Shown here piece after piece: positions 33,577 to 41,882 of a stretch of 64,000 bases of DNA. A model generated the notes under the pieces. The model saw only the letters and a program-made list of their open reading frames with translations, made no database searches and was not told where the DNA came from. The stretch spans positions 310,001-374,000 of the forward strand of contig DS480350.1 of assembly GCA_000154345.1 (NCBI GenBank), written 5' to 3'. Position 1 is the first letter of the stretch; the number at the start of each line of letters is the position of its first letter. Position numbers and translations under genes: made by a program. The stretch comes from [Clostridium] leptum DSM 753 (GTDB lineage: Bacteria > Bacillota > Clostridia > Oscillospirales > Acutalibacteraceae).

Positions 33577-34644
33577 TCAAAGGGAAAGCCTCCCCTCCAG
33601 TAAGGGCAGCAGGTCTGCCTGGGAAATGGGGACCACGGCGCAGCGGCCGATTTCCTTTAAAAGCACTAGGTTCAGTTTTCCGTTTAAGGATTTTTTGTCG
33701 TTGACCGCGCCGGCGGCTAATATTTGATCAGAAATAGGATCGCTGACGGGCAGGCCGTAGGCCTGCAGCACAGAGACAATCTCATCCGCGGTCCCCCTGG
33801 CTGTAAACCCGGCGGCTTCGGAGGCCCGGACGATCCGCACCATGCCGACGCCGACGGCTTCCCCGTGGGAAGGGCCTTGAAAATGGTAAGCTTTTTCCAG
33901 AGAATGGCCCAGAGTATGGCCAAAATTTAAGATCATGCGTTCGCCTTTATCCCGCTCGTCGTTTTCCACCACCTGGCGCTTGATGTCTACGCACTGGTAG
34001 ATAATATCCTCGAGCCGTTCCCAGGCCTGTCCGTCCCTTAGGCTGTCGAATAAGGCGCGGCTGCGGATGCATCCGTATTTGACCACCTCGCCCATACCGT
34101 CGGCGAAGTAGCGGGGCGGCAGAGTGTTTAATGTGTCCGGGTCGATCAGAACCAGGCGGGGCTGCCAGAAGGCGCCCACCAGGTTTTTTCCCTGAGGAAG
34201 ATCCACGCCAGTTTTTCCGCCTACAGAGGAATCTACCTGGGCCAGCAGGGATGTAGGAATCTGGACAAACGGAATCCCACGCAGGTAAGAGGCGGCGGCA
34301 AAGCCGGCCATATCCCCGGTGACGCCGCCCCCGAACGCCACGGCGAAATCGGTGCGGGTCAGGCCGAATTGGGCGAAGGCCTCCAGCATGGCGGCGATGG
34401 ACGAAAGATTTTTGCTCTCCTCTCCGGCGGGGAATACGTGAAGCGTTACGTCATAGCCCGCGGCTTTCAAAGAGGCCTTTACTGCCTGGGCCTGGGTTGC
34501 TAAATTAGAGTCTGTGACCACGGCGGCCTTACGGGCCCCCCGCAGCTCCGGAATCCGGCGGATCTCATCCCCGGCCCGTCGCAGCAGCCCCCGCTCGATT
34601 TTAATTTCATAAGGGGTTCCTGTTTTCACCAGAAGGGTTTTCAT
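33577..34644 (-). CDS. aroB: 3-dehydroquinate synthase
   Basis: Cyclises DAHP to 3-dehydroquinate using NAD+ and a metal. 355 residues from the ATG at 34644, which overlaps the tyrA stop (ATGA); a longer frame upstream lies inside tyrA. Motifs: AFGGGVTGDMAGFAAASYLRG, QIPTSLLAQVDSSVGGKTGVD, and the metal ligands in NFGHTLGHSLEKAY and PSHGEAVGVGM. Second step of the pathway, directly after tyrA in the aroF operon. Confidence 0.96.
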   Translation of the reverse strand: MKTLLVKTGTPYEIKIERGLLRRAGDEIRRIPELRGARKAAVVTDSNLATQAQAVKASLKAAGYDVTLHVFPAGEESKNLSSIAAMLEAFAQFGLTRTDFAVAFGGGVTGDMAGFAAASYLRGIPFVQIPTSLLAQVDSSVGGKTGVDLPQGKNLVGAFWQPRLVLIDPDTLNTLPPRYFADGMGEVVKYGCIRSRALFDSLRDGQAWERLEDIIYQCVDIKRQVVENDERDKGERMILNFGHTLGHSLEKAYHFQGPSHGEAVGVGMVRIVRASEAAGFTARGTADEIVSVLQAYGLPVSDPISDQILAAGAVNDKKSLNGKLNLVLLKEIGRCAVVPISQADLLPLLEGRLSL

Positions 34645-35471
34645 TCTCCAAGCGCCTCCTTGATTTTCCGTCCTTTCCGCAGCAGGGCTTTCAGCTTTTC
34701 CTGATTGCCGCCGCTGATCTGGTTCCGGATAGCGGTAAGGTTCTCGATTAACGTATCGAGCTCTGCGGTCAGCGGTTCCCGGTTTTCCAGAAACAATTCG
34801 CTCCAAAGGGTTTCGTTGATCCTGGCCACCCGGGAAACATCCCGATAGCTTCCCGCAGAATAGCCCTTATGGTTGGGGCATTGAGGGCTCATCACGTAGG
34901 CGCAGGCCAGTACATGGGGGAGCTGTGAGGTAAAAGCGATCATCCGGTCGTGCTCCTCCGGCGTGGTTTCCGGCGTCATGGTAAAGCCAATCTCCAGGGC
35001 AAGCTTTTTTAGGGTGTCGACGGCCATTCTGGGAGCGCCGCAGGGCACCAGAATGTAGCTGGCGCCGTTGAATAAAGATGCCTCGGAGACCTCGAAGCCG
35101 CTGCGCTCCTTTCCCGCCATAGGATGGCTGCCTACAAAAATGAAACCGTATTCCTCCGCCAGCGCTTTCAATTGGGAGCAGATGGCGGTTTTGATCCCGG
35201 CGGCATCGGTGACGATGCACCCCGGACGGATACAATCATGATATTGCTTTACAAAGTTCACCGCCGCCTGAGGGTATAAGCAAAGATAAATCACATCGGC
35301 GGTTTTCAGAGCCTCAGGCGTGCAGATCTCGTGGACCGCTCCCAGCTCCAAAGCCCGCTGGGCCACCGCGGCGGTGCGGTTATAGCCCATGACGTAATGG
35401 CCGGTGTATTCCCGAAAGGCCTTGCATAAGGAGCCGCCGATTATGCCAAGCCCAATGACAGCGATCCGCAT
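34641..35471 (-). CDS. tyrA: Prephenate dehydrogenase
   Basis: Oxidises prephenate to 4-hydroxyphenylpyruvate for tyrosine. 276 residues beginning MRIAVIGLGIIGGSLCKAF, an NAD(P) Rossmann start (GLGIIGGS). Prephenate-binding features include GSHPMAGKERSGFEV and the helical C-terminal half (SQLPHVLACAYV, SYRDVSRVA). No C-terminal ACT domain, so feedback may be weak. Start at 35471 after GGTGGGCTGAG; one base separates it from the aroF stop. Confidence 0.94.
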   Translation of the reverse strand: MRIAVIGLGIIGGSLCKAFREYTGHYVMGYNRTAAVAQRALELGAVHEICTPEALKTADVIYLCLYPQAAVNFVKQYHDCIRPGCIVTDAAGIKTAICSQLKALAEEYGFIFVGSHPMAGKERSGFEVSEASLFNGASYILVPCGAPRMAVDTLKKLALEIGFTMTPETTPEEHDRMIAFTSQLPHVLACAYVMSPQCPNHKGYSAGSYRDVSRVARINETLWSELFLENREPLTAELDTLIENLTAIRNQISGGNQEKLKALLRKGRKIKEALGE

Positions 35472-35472
35472 C

Positions 35473-36492
35473 TCAGCCCACCTTACGGCCGAAGGCCTTA
35501 GCCGCGGCGTTGACATGCTTGGCCACCTGGTCAAATTGCTCCGGGGTCAAGGACTGGGCGCCATCGGAGAGGGCGTGCTGGGGATCGTTGTGAACCTCGA
35601 TGATCAGGCCGTCGGCTCCGGCGGCCACGGCGGCCAAGGCCAGAGGCTCTACCAGCCAGCTGATGCCGGAGGCATGACTGGGGTCTACGATGACCGGCAG
35701 ATGGGACAGCTTTTTCAGAATTGGCACTGCGGAAATGTCAAGAGTGTTTCGGGTGTAGGTTTCGTAGGTGCGGATGCCCCGCTCACAGAGGATAACCTTT
35801 TCGTTGCCGCCGGCCATAATGTATTCCGCGCTCATCAGAAGCTCCTCGATGGTGGAGGACAGGCCCCTTTTCAGAAGGATCGGCTTATCCAGCCTGCCCA
35901 GCTCCTTTAACAGCTCGAAATTCTGCATGTTCCGTGCGCCGACCTGGATGATATCCACATCCTCGAACAGGGGAATGTGGCTGACCCGCATGATTTCCGT
36001 GACGATGGGCAGGCCGGTCACCTTTCTTGCTTCCCGCAGAAGCTCCAGGCCTTCCGCTTTCAGACCCTGGAACGCATAGGGGCTGGTGCGGGGCTTGAAG
36101 GCGCCGCCCCTGAGGAACTGGGCGCCGGAGTCCTTTACACTTTTGGCGATCTCCACGATCTGCCGCTCCGACTCCACAGAGCAGGGGCCTGCGATCAGGC
36201 TCAGGCTGCCGTCACCGATTTTCTGGCCTCCAGGCAGTGTGATCACCGTGTCATCCGGGTGGAATTTCCGGTTGGCTTTTTTGTAGGGCTCCTGTACCCG
36301 TTTGACGCTTTCCACAATATCCTGGGCGGAGATATAATCGATATCGATGGCCGAGGTATCGCCGATAAGGCCTAATACGGTGGACTGGGTGCCGACCCAT
36401 TCGTTGACCTTTACATCGTAGTTCTTTTGCAGAGAGTCTACGAAATTGTCCACCATCTGTTTGGTGCTTTGGGGCTTTAATACAATAATCAT
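35473..36492 (-). CDS. aroF: 3-deoxy-7-phosphoheptulonate (DAHP) synthase, type I-beta
   Basis: First step of aromatic biosynthesis, PEP plus erythrose-4-phosphate. 339 residues. The N-terminal ferredoxin-like domain (about 1-75, MIIVLKPQSTKQMVDNF) is the regulatory fold of the AroG/Thermotoga-type enzyme. The catalytic barrel has AGPCSVESERQI, GGAFKPRTSPYAFQG, LLKRGLSSTIEE and the metal/substrate strand DPSHASGI. It opens the operon aroF-tyrA-aroB-aroA-aroC-pheA. A leader with an aromatic-rich peptide and terminator lies just upstream. AGGAGGAAACCAGC precedes the ATG. Confidence 0.96.
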   Translation of the reverse strand: MIIVLKPQSTKQMVDNFVDSLQKNYDVKVNEWVGTQSTVLGLIGDTSAIDIDYISAQDIVESVKRVQEPYKKANRKFHPDDTVITLPGGQKIGDGSLSLIAGPCSVESERQIVEIAKSVKDSGAQFLRGGAFKPRTSPYAFQGLKAEGLELLREARKVTGLPIVTEIMRVSHIPLFEDVDIIQVGARNMQNFELLKELGRLDKPILLKRGLSSTIEELLMSAEYIMAGGNEKVILCERGIRTYETYTRNTLDISAVPILKKLSHLPVIVDPSHASGISWLVEPLALAAVAAGADGLIIEVHNDPQHALSDGAQSLTPEQFDQVAKHVNAAAKAFGRKVG

Positions 36493-36570
36493 GCTGGTTT
36501 CCTCCTAGAAAATAGTTTGCTTTGTTATGGCTTTTGACTTTTTACGGAATCAAGCTTTTCTTCGGGCAAT

Positions 36571-36599
36571 AAAAAAGCGGAACTCTCTGCGAGTTCCGC
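36571..36599 (-). terminator. Leader terminator (attenuator) upstream of aroF
   Basis: Minus strand GCGGAACTC-GCAGA-GAGTTCCGC followed by TTTTTT, a textbook intrinsic terminator, 79 bases before the aroF start. It lies after the leader peptide and before the gene, where it can only act as an attenuator of the aromatic operon. Confidence 0.93.
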
Positions 36600-36653
36600 G
36601 AAGCGTCAGCCGTCAAATTTTAACTAAATAAATATAGAAAAACAGAAGACGGA

Positions 36654-36770
36654 TTACGTCCGAAAAAGATCGCAGTTTTTGATTTGATTGCACGCAGAAA
36701 AATCCCAAGCCATAAAATAGCTGGGATAGAGAAAGCTTGTAAATCGCTTTGTTTCTGTGGCAGAAATCAT
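36654..36770 (-). CDS. Aromatic-rich leader peptide (38 codons), attenuator of aroF operon
   Basis: Short ORF, ATG at 36770, TAA at 36654. It starts MISATETKRF and continues TSFLYPSYFMAWDF; residues 10-24 hold F10, F13, Y15, Y18, F19, W22 and F24, seven aromatics in fifteen. A GGAAGGA ribosome site sits 8 bases before the ATG, and the likely promoter puts the RNA start about 28 bases upstream, as in classical enterobacterial leaders. The stop is followed after about 54 bases by the terminator at 36571-36599. Inference: ribosome stalling at Phe/Tyr/Trp codons when charged tRNA is low shifts RNA folding and allows aroF-pheA transcription. No known family; not detected by length-limited gene finding. 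Confidence 0.82.
   Translation of the reverse strand: MISATETKRFTSFLYPSYFMAWDFSACNQIKNCDLFRT
36702..36727 (-). promoter_or_regulatory. Hairpin covering the aromatic codons of the leader
   Basis: On the minus strand ATCCCAGC pairs with GC(T)TGGGAT, 8 bp with one bulged base, enclosing the codons Tyr15 to Asp23. A ribosome stalled at the Tyr or Phe codons would disrupt it. Further alternative pairs exist: CCGTC (36652-36648) with GACGG (36614-36610), or GACG at the stop region with CGTC. Confidence 0.6.
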
Positions 36771-36804
36771 AACTAGCGTCCTTCCGAAAATTGATTCTGG
36801 TAAC

Positions 36805-36834
36805 ATAGTAATACAGTTGTCAGCTGTTTGTCAA
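36805..36834 (-). promoter_or_regulatory. Promoter of the aroF attenuated operon
   Basis: Minus strand TTGACA (36829-36834), 18-base spacer, TACTAT (36805-36810). It overlaps the final codons and stop of aroK, so the aroF operon has its own promoter. Confidence 0.75.
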
Positions 36835-37353
36835 GTTTTTTTCTTCCAAAGCCTGCAAAACCTGCCGGCATACGGCGTTAGGAGAGCCTTTCGTGGGAAT
36901 TACTACATCGGCGGCCCTCCGATAGAGGGGCATCCGCTTTTGGTGAAGCTCCCGGATAAACCGGAAACGGTCCGGCCGCTGGAGCAGAGGCCGGTTCCGG
37001 TCGTTTTTCAGCCGCAGCTGAAGCACCCGCAGAGGAGTATCCAGCAGTACGATCACGCCGCCTTCCTTGAACGCGTCCACATTCCGCTGGAAGGTCAGGG
37101 CGCCGCCGCCGGTGGCCACCACATAGCCGCCCCGCTGAGAAAGCTCCACGGCGGCCTCGTGCTCCAGGTCCCGGAAGAAGCCTTCGCCGTGTTTTTCAAA
37201 AATATCCGGAATTTTCATGCCAGCCCTCTTTTCGATGTAGCCGTCCATATCCACGAATTCCATTTGGGTCATCTGGGAAAGCTTTTTTCCCACCGTGGAT
37301 TTTCCGCAGCCCATAAAGCCGCAGAGAACGATATTGAGCTTTGTCTGTGCCAT
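36820..37353 (-). CDS. aroK: Shikimate kinase
   Basis: Phosphorylates shikimate with ATP. 177 residues from ATG 37353; a GTG at 37365 overlapping the aroE stop (GTGA) is an alternative start. P-loop GFMGCGKSTVGKKL near residue 9, the DxD shikimate-binding MDGYIEKR, and the glycine-rich VVATGGGALTFQRN are all present. Coupled to aroE on the same strand. Its last codons contain the promoter for the downstream aroF operon. Confidence 0.95.
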   Translation of the reverse strand: MAQTKLNIVLCGFMGCGKSTVGKKLSQMTQMEFVDMDGYIEKRAGMKIPDIFEKHGEGFFRDLEHEAAVELSQRGGYVVATGGGALTFQRNVDAFKEGGVIVLLDTPLRVLQLRLKNDRNRPLLQRPDRFRFIRELHQKRMPLYRRAADVVIPTKGSPNAVCRQVLQALEEKNLTNS

Positions 37354-37361
37354 GGCGCCGG

Positions 37362-38207
37362 TCACCCCGGGAAAACGCGGAGCAGCTCCTGCTTTGTCTC
37401 TTCGCAGAGAGCCGCGATTTCGTCATAGGTATACTGAGAGCCGTCCCAGATTTTGTGGGAAGCCGCAGCCTGCCATACCAGCATGGAAAGGCCGCCCAGC
37501 ACCTTGCAGCCACATTCCCTGGCGGTTTTCAAAAGCTTGGTCTCCATGGGGTTGTATACCGCGTCGAACACATACTCCGTGTTCTCTAAAATTTCGCGGC
37601 CTACCGGCATTTCATCTATCTGAGGATACATGCCCACAGGGGTGGCGTTGATCAGCAGGTCAATGTGGCCGGAAAGGCAGTCTAAACGGCAGGTTTCCGT
37701 ATCGCCGTTGTGCACATCGTTGCGAAGCGCTCCGGAAAGAGAGGCGGCGTGGCTCAGGCTTTTCCGGCGCACCGCCAGCATCACGAAGCAGCCGGCCATG
37801 GTGGCCTCATAGGCGATGGTGCGGGCGACCCCGCCGGTGCCTAAAATCACCACTCGGCCCTTCAGAGGAATCCCAGCTTGCCCTAGGGCGGAAAGAAAGC
37901 CGTCCGGGTCTGTGGTGTAGCCCTCCAGACAGCCATTGTTTTTTACGGTATTTACGGACTGGTATAGAGAGGCTTTTTGATCCATTTGCTTTAAAAAGGG
38001 AATGATCGCCTGTTTATGGGGAATGGTGATATTAAAGCCATCGAGAGACTTCAGCTCCTGAATTTTTCCGATCAGGTCCTCAGTGGGGATGTCGTAAACG
38101 CCGTAGTCAGCGTCGATGTCCCGCATTTCAAAAAGGCGCTTGTGGATAAACGGCGACATGGTGTGGCCGATTGGATGTCCGATTACCGCGTAACGTTTTT
38201 GGCTCAT
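37362..38207 (-). CDS. aroE: Shikimate 5-dehydrogenase
   Basis: Reduces 3-dehydroshikimate with NADPH. 281 residues beginning MSQKRYAVIGHPIGHTMSPFIHK; the shikimate site is marked by the Ser of HTMSP, the catalytic Lys in NITIPHKQAI, and the NADP site VVILGTGGVARTIA. The ATG at 38207 follows AAGGGGTGTATTCT; an upstream GTG overlaps this site. First of the aroE-aroK pair, which probably starts from the region between it and acpP. Confidence 0.95.
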   Translation of the reverse strand: MSQKRYAVIGHPIGHTMSPFIHKRLFEMRDIDADYGVYDIPTEDLIGKIQELKSLDGFNITIPHKQAIIPFLKQMDQKASLYQSVNTVKNNGCLEGYTTDPDGFLSALGQAGIPLKGRVVILGTGGVARTIAYEATMAGCFVMLAVRRKSLSHAASLSGALRNDVHNGDTETCRLDCLSGHIDLLINATPVGMYPQIDEMPVGREILENTEYVFDAVYNPMETKLLKTARECGCKVLGGLSMLVWQAAASHKIWDGSQYTYDEIAALCEETKQELLRVFPG

Positions 38208-38281
38208 AGAATACACCCCTTAAAATTATGTGGATTTTTTTGAAGAAACTGCCGAAGATTTGTAAAATTGGAAATTTGTTA

Positions 38282-38310
38282 TTGACAAAGCCTATTTTTA
38301 CTAATAAGAT
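38282..38310 (+). promoter_or_regulatory. acpP promoter
   Basis: TTGACA, 17-base spacer, TAAGAT, leaving a leader of about 115 bases before acpP. Confidence 0.7.
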
Positions 38311-38430
38311 GTGGATATAGAGTTTGGCGTGACAGGGGAAATCATCTGTATGATTCGATTGTACACGAAAAAAGCTGATTTGTCCATGTCATGTTCAGGA
38401 GAATGATTATTTTTTAGGAGGAATTACAAT

Positions 38431-38661
38431 ATGGTATTAGAAAAGGTCAAAGCGATTTTGAGCGAGCAGTTTGATGTGGAAGAGGATTCCATCACTCCCG
38501 ACACCAACCTTTCTGAGGATTTGGAAGCGGATTCCTTGGATGTTGTGGATCTGCTGATGTCCATTGAGGATGAATTCGAAATCGAGGTTCCCGATGAGGA
38601 GATCGAGAACATCAAGACTGTTGACCAGCTGGTAAAATACATCGAAGCTAATATGAAATAA
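38431..38661 (+). CDS. acpP: Acyl carrier protein
   Basis: 76-residue acidic four-helix protein carrying acyl chains in fatty acid synthesis. The phosphopantetheine attachment serine is in the DLEADSLDVVDLLM motif near residue 36. TTTTAGGAGGAATTACAAT precedes the ATG. It stands alone, with its own promoter and strong terminator, not within a fab cluster. Confidence 0.96.
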   Translation: MVLEKVKAILSEQFDVEEDSITPDTNLSEDLEADSLDVVDLLMSIEDEFEIEVPDEEIENIKTVDQLVKYIEANMK

Positions 38662-38697
38662 GTTTGCCCCGCTTTTATAATTAAAAACGGCAAATTC

Positions 38698-38737
38698 AAA
38701 AGCCGCCTTGTAGCAGTAGGAACAAGGCGGCTTTTTA
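38698..38737 (+). terminator. acpP terminator
   Basis: AAAAGCCGCCTTG...CAAGGCGGCTTTT, 13-bp stem followed by TATTTTT. Confidence 0.93.
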
Positions 38738-38953
38738 TTTTTGCGCCGCTTGAAAAAGAGCGTCCCCGCTTTTTCTGCTTCCGGCAGCGGAAAGAGGATA
38801 TTACGGCGCGGTGGAAAAAACGCGGCGCTGCAATGCTGCGTGAGCTTAGGGAAGCGCCGCCTTTTATCAGGCTCGCTCTCGAACCTCCTGACAGGGAATC
38901 AGGGGGAAAAGCGGAGGGGATTTTCCCGGCGCGGCGCTTTTTTTGAATTCTTG
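38738..38953. other. Intergenic stretch between acpP and oadB
   Basis: About 215 bases, GC-rich with partial inverted repeats (AAGCGCCGCC region); no gene or known RNA seen. The oadB promoter follows it. Confidence 0.45.
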
Positions 38954-38982
38954 TTGAAAATTGGGAAAACATTCTATATAAT
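38954..38982 (+). promoter_or_regulatory. Promoter of oadB-oadG-proS
   Basis: TTGAAA, 17-base spacer, TATAAT, 60 bases before the oadB start. Confidence 0.75.
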
Positions 38983-39042
38983 AAATTTATATGTGTTTCT
39001 AAACTATTCTAGTGTTTACAACACGAAAAGGAGAGAATTTCT

Positions 39043-40176
39043 TTGGGTGATTTTTCATTCTTAATCAACAGTGTGCAGAATATCACCGGGCCTATGGTTG
39101 TGATGTGGCTCATCGGCGGTCTTCTGATCTGGCTCGCCATTAAAAAGGATTACGAGCCGGCCCTGCTGCTCCCTATGGGCTTCGGCGCCATCCTGGTAAA
39201 CCTGCCGGATACCGGCGTGCTGGGGGACAACGGCATTATCCAATGGCTTTACAACGTGGGGATCGGCGCCTCCGAGGCGTTCCCGCTGCTGCTGTTTGTG
39301 GGAATCGGCGCTATGATCGATTTCGGCCCCTTGCTTTCCAATCCTAAAATGCTGCTGTTCGGCGGCGCGGCACAGTTCGGTATTTTTATGACCGTCGTCC
39401 TGGCGGTGCTCTTAGGCTTCCCGCTGCGGGACGCTATGTCTGCGGGCGTCATCGGCGCGGCGGACGGCCCCACCGCCATTATGGTTTCTCAGGTGCTGAA
39501 CAGTGATTATAAGGGCGCCATCACCGTGGCGGCATACTCATATATGGCTTTGGTGCCGATTATCCAGCCAATGGCTATCAAGCTGGTCACCACTAAAAAG
39601 GAACGGCAGATCCGTATGCCCTATAATCCCAAGTCAGTGTCCAGAACCACAAAGATTTTATTCCCCATTATCGTAACCCTGATCGCCGGACTGATCGCTC
39701 CCGACTCCATCGCCCTGGTAGGCTTTTTGATGTTCGGCAATCTGATCCGGGAGTGCGGACGGCTGGAAAACCTGTCTCTGACCGCCCAGGGCCCTCTGGC
39801 AAACCTGATCACCATTTTCTTAGGCATCACCATCGCCTTCCAAATGAAGGCGGATCAGTTCTTAACCTGGGGCACCTTGCTGGTCATGGCTCTCGGCCTG
39901 TTCGCCTTTGTATTCGATACCATGGGCGGCGTGCTGTTTGCCAAGCTTTTAAACATTTTCCTGCCTAAGGGCAGGAAAATCAACCCCATGGTAGGCGGCG
40001 CCGGCATTTCCGCGTTCCCCATGAGCGCCAGGGTGATCCAGAAGATGGCCTTGAAAGAGGACAACCAGAATCACCTGCTGATGCACGCGGTTGGTGCCAA
40101 TGTGGCCGGACAGATCGGTTCCGTGGTAGCGGGAGGCATTATTCTTTCTCTGGCCCGCACCTTTGGCCTGCTGTAA
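39043..40176 (+). CDS. oadB: Sodium-ion-translocating decarboxylase, beta subunit
   Basis: Membrane subunit that couples decarboxylation of oxaloacetate, methylmalonyl-CoA or glutaconyl-CoA to Na+ export. 377 residues, about nine helices, with the family signature VIGAADGPTAIMVSQ near residues 136-150; Asp141 lies in the region that holds the essential Na+-binding Asp in characterised OadB. Also DTGVLGDNGI, GAMIDFGPLL and the C-terminal GANVAGQIGSV match the family. Start is TTG at 39043 after AAAAGGAGAGAATTTC. It is followed by oadG-like and proS genes. No carboxyltransferase or biotin-carrier gene lies nearby, so the decarboxylase partner must be elsewhere. Confidence 0.95.
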   Translation: MGDFSFLINSVQNITGPMVVMWLIGGLLIWLAIKKDYEPALLLPMGFGAILVNLPDTGVLGDNGIIQWLYNVGIGASEAFPLLLFVGIGAMIDFGPLLSNPKMLLFGGAAQFGIFMTVVLAVLLGFPLRDAMSAGVIGAADGPTAIMVSQVLNSDYKGAITVAAYSYMALVPIIQPMAIKLVTTKKERQIRMPYNPKSVSRTTKILFPIIVTLIAGLIAPDSIALVGFLMFGNLIRECGRLENLSLTAQGPLANLITIFLGITIAFQMKADQFLTWGTLLVMALGLFAFVFDTMGGVLFAKLLNIFLPKGRKINPMVGGAGISAFPMSARVIQKMALKEDNQNHLLMHAVGANVAGQIGSVVAGGIILSLARTFGLL

Positions 40177-40189
40177 GGAGGTTAGGACT

Positions 40190-40405
40190 ATGATGTTAAT
40201 GACGATGCTATACAATTTTTTAGATACGGCTTTCAACAGCGCCCTGGGCCCGGTGGATTTAGAGGATATTTGGAAATCCCTGCGGCTGATGCTGGAGGGC
40301 ATGGTTGGCATCTTTGTGGTAATGGTGCTGATCTTTCTGGTAATCTTTATTTTAAGCAGAACCTTTGACCGTAAGAAAGACGACGATACCGATAAAAAGG
40401 AGTAA
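40190..40405 (+). CDS. oadG: OadG-type gamma subunit
   Basis: 71 residues with one transmembrane helix (about 37-57, MVGIFVVMVLIFLVIFIL) and a highly charged basic/acidic tail ending DRKKDDDTDKKE, as in the small OadG/MmdD subunit that holds the complex together. It starts at ATG 40190 after TAAGGAGGTTAGGACT, 13 bases after oadB, and is followed within 7 bases by proS. Partner: the beta subunit just upstream. Confidence 0.78.
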   Translation: MMLMTMLYNFLDTAFNSALGPVDLEDIWKSLRLMLEGMVGIFVVMVLIFLVIFILSRTFDRKKDDDTDKKE

Positions 40406-40411
40406 TCACAC

Positions 40412-41848
40412 ATGGCAGAACAGAAGAAAATGGTAGAAGCCATCACCTCGATGGAGGAGGACTTTGCCAAATGGTACACAGATATCGTAAAGAAAGCGGA
40501 GCTGATGGATTATTCCAGCGTGCGGGGCTGCATGATTATCGAGCCTTATGGCTGGGCCATTTGGGAAAATATCCGGGATATTTTAGACCATGAGTTTAAA
40601 GAGCTTGGTCACGAAAACGTGGCGATGCCGCTGTTTATCCCCGAGAGCCTGCTTCAAAAGGAAAAGGACCACGTGGAGGGCTTCGCTCCTGAGGTGGCCT
40701 GGGTGACCCACGGCGGCGAGGAGGAGCTTCCCGAGAGGCTCTGCGTCCGTCCCACCTCGGAGACGCTGTTCTGCGACCATTACAAAAATATTATTCACTC
40801 CTGGCGGGATCTGCCCAAGCTGTATAATCAGTGGTGCTCCGTGGTTCGCTGGGAAAAAACCACGCGCCCCTTCCTCCGCTCCGTGGAGTTTTACTGGCAG
40901 GAGGGTCACACCATGCACGCCACCGCCCAGGAGGCGATGGAAGAAACTGAGCGTATGCTCAACGTTTACGCGGATTTTTGTGAAAAGCAGCTTGCTATTC
41001 CGGTGGTAAAGGGAAGAAAGACGAAAAAGGAACAGTTCGCCGGCGCGGAAGCCACCTATACCATCGAGGCCCTGATGCATGACGGCAAGGCTCTTCAGTC
41101 CGGCACCAGCCACTATTTTGGAGACGGCTTCGCGAGGGCTTTTGAGATCACCTATACAGATAAGGAGAACAAGCCTCAGTATCCCCACCAGACCTCCTGG
41201 GGCATGTCTACCCGGATCATCGGCGGAATCATCATGACCCACGGCGACGATAACGGACTGGTTCTGCCTCCCGCTGTGGCGCCGATCCAGGTGATGATTA
41301 TACCGATTGCCCAGCATAAGCCCGGTGTATTGGAAAAGGCAGAGGAGCTGCGGGCAAGGCTGAAAAAGATCTGCCGGGTCCGGATGGACGACAGCGAGCA
41401 GAGCCCGGGCTGGAAGTTCAGCCAGTATGAAATGAAGGGTGTGCCGCTTCGTTTGGAGATCGGCCCTAAGGATATCGAGAAAAATCAGTGTGTGCTGGTG
41501 CGCCGGGATAACCGGGAAAAGACCTTTGTCTCTCTGGATGAGCTGGAGGCTAAAATTCCTGAACTGCTGGAGGCCGTTCGCCAGGGAATGTACGATAAGG
41601 CGCTGGCCCGCCGGGAGCAGATGACTTACACCGCTGTCAGCTTGGAGGAAATGAAGAAGACCGCCGATGAAAAGCCTGGCTTTATCAAGGCCATGTGGTG
41701 CGGCGACCAGGCCTGCGAGGAAAAGCTCAAGGAGGAAGCAGGGGTCTCCTCCCGCTGTATGCCCTTTGAGCAGGAGCACTTGTCCGATACCTGCGTTTGC
41801 TGCGGCAGACCCGCGAAAACTATGGTATATTGGGGCAAGGCGTATTAA
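40412..41848 (+). CDS. proS: Prolyl-tRNA synthetase, archaeal/eukaryotic-like type
   Basis: Charges tRNA-Pro. 478 residues, the short ProS3 form without the bacterial editing insert. Class II motifs: motif 2 around VVRWEKTTRPFLRSVEF, motif 3 near TSWGMSTRIIGGIIMTHGDD. The C-terminal zinc-binding end has CGDQACEEK...CVCCGRPAKTMVYWGKAY, with terminal Tyr. It starts 7 bases after oadG, so its transcription is tied to that unit. A perfect terminator follows. Confidence 0.96.
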   Translation: MAEQKKMVEAITSMEEDFAKWYTDIVKKAELMDYSSVRGCMIIEPYGWAIWENIRDILDHEFKELGHENVAMPLFIPESLLQKEKDHVEGFAPEVAWVTHGGEEELPERLCVRPTSETLFCDHYKNIIHSWRDLPKLYNQWCSVVRWEKTTRPFLRSVEFYWQEGHTMHATAQEAMEETERMLNVYADFCEKQLAIPVVKGRKTKKEQFAGAEATYTIEALMHDGKALQSGTSHYFGDGFARAFEITYTDKENKPQYPHQTSWGMSTRIIGGIIMTHGDDNGLVLPPAVAPIQVMIIPIAQHKPGVLEKAEELRARLKKICRVRMDDSEQSPGWKFSQYEMKGVPLRLEIGPKDIEKNQCVLVRRDNREKTFVSLDELEAKIPELLEAVRQGMYDKALARREQMTYTAVSLEEMKKTADEKPGFIKAMWCGDQACEEKLKEEAGVSSRCMPFEQEHLSDTCVCCGRPAKTMVYWGKAY

Positions 41849-41853
41849 AAATA

Positions 41854-41882
41854 AAAAGTGCCGGCTGACTGCCGGCACTTTT
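41854..41882 (+). terminator. proS terminator
   Basis: AAAAGTGCCGGC-TGACT-GCCGGCACTTTT, 12-bp perfect stem. Confidence 0.92.

Noticed and set aside
36493..36834. T-box riboswitch upstream of aroF
   Set aside because: No TGGNACCGCG antiterminator box or specifier-loop pattern; an aromatic-codon peptide plus terminator explains the leader better.
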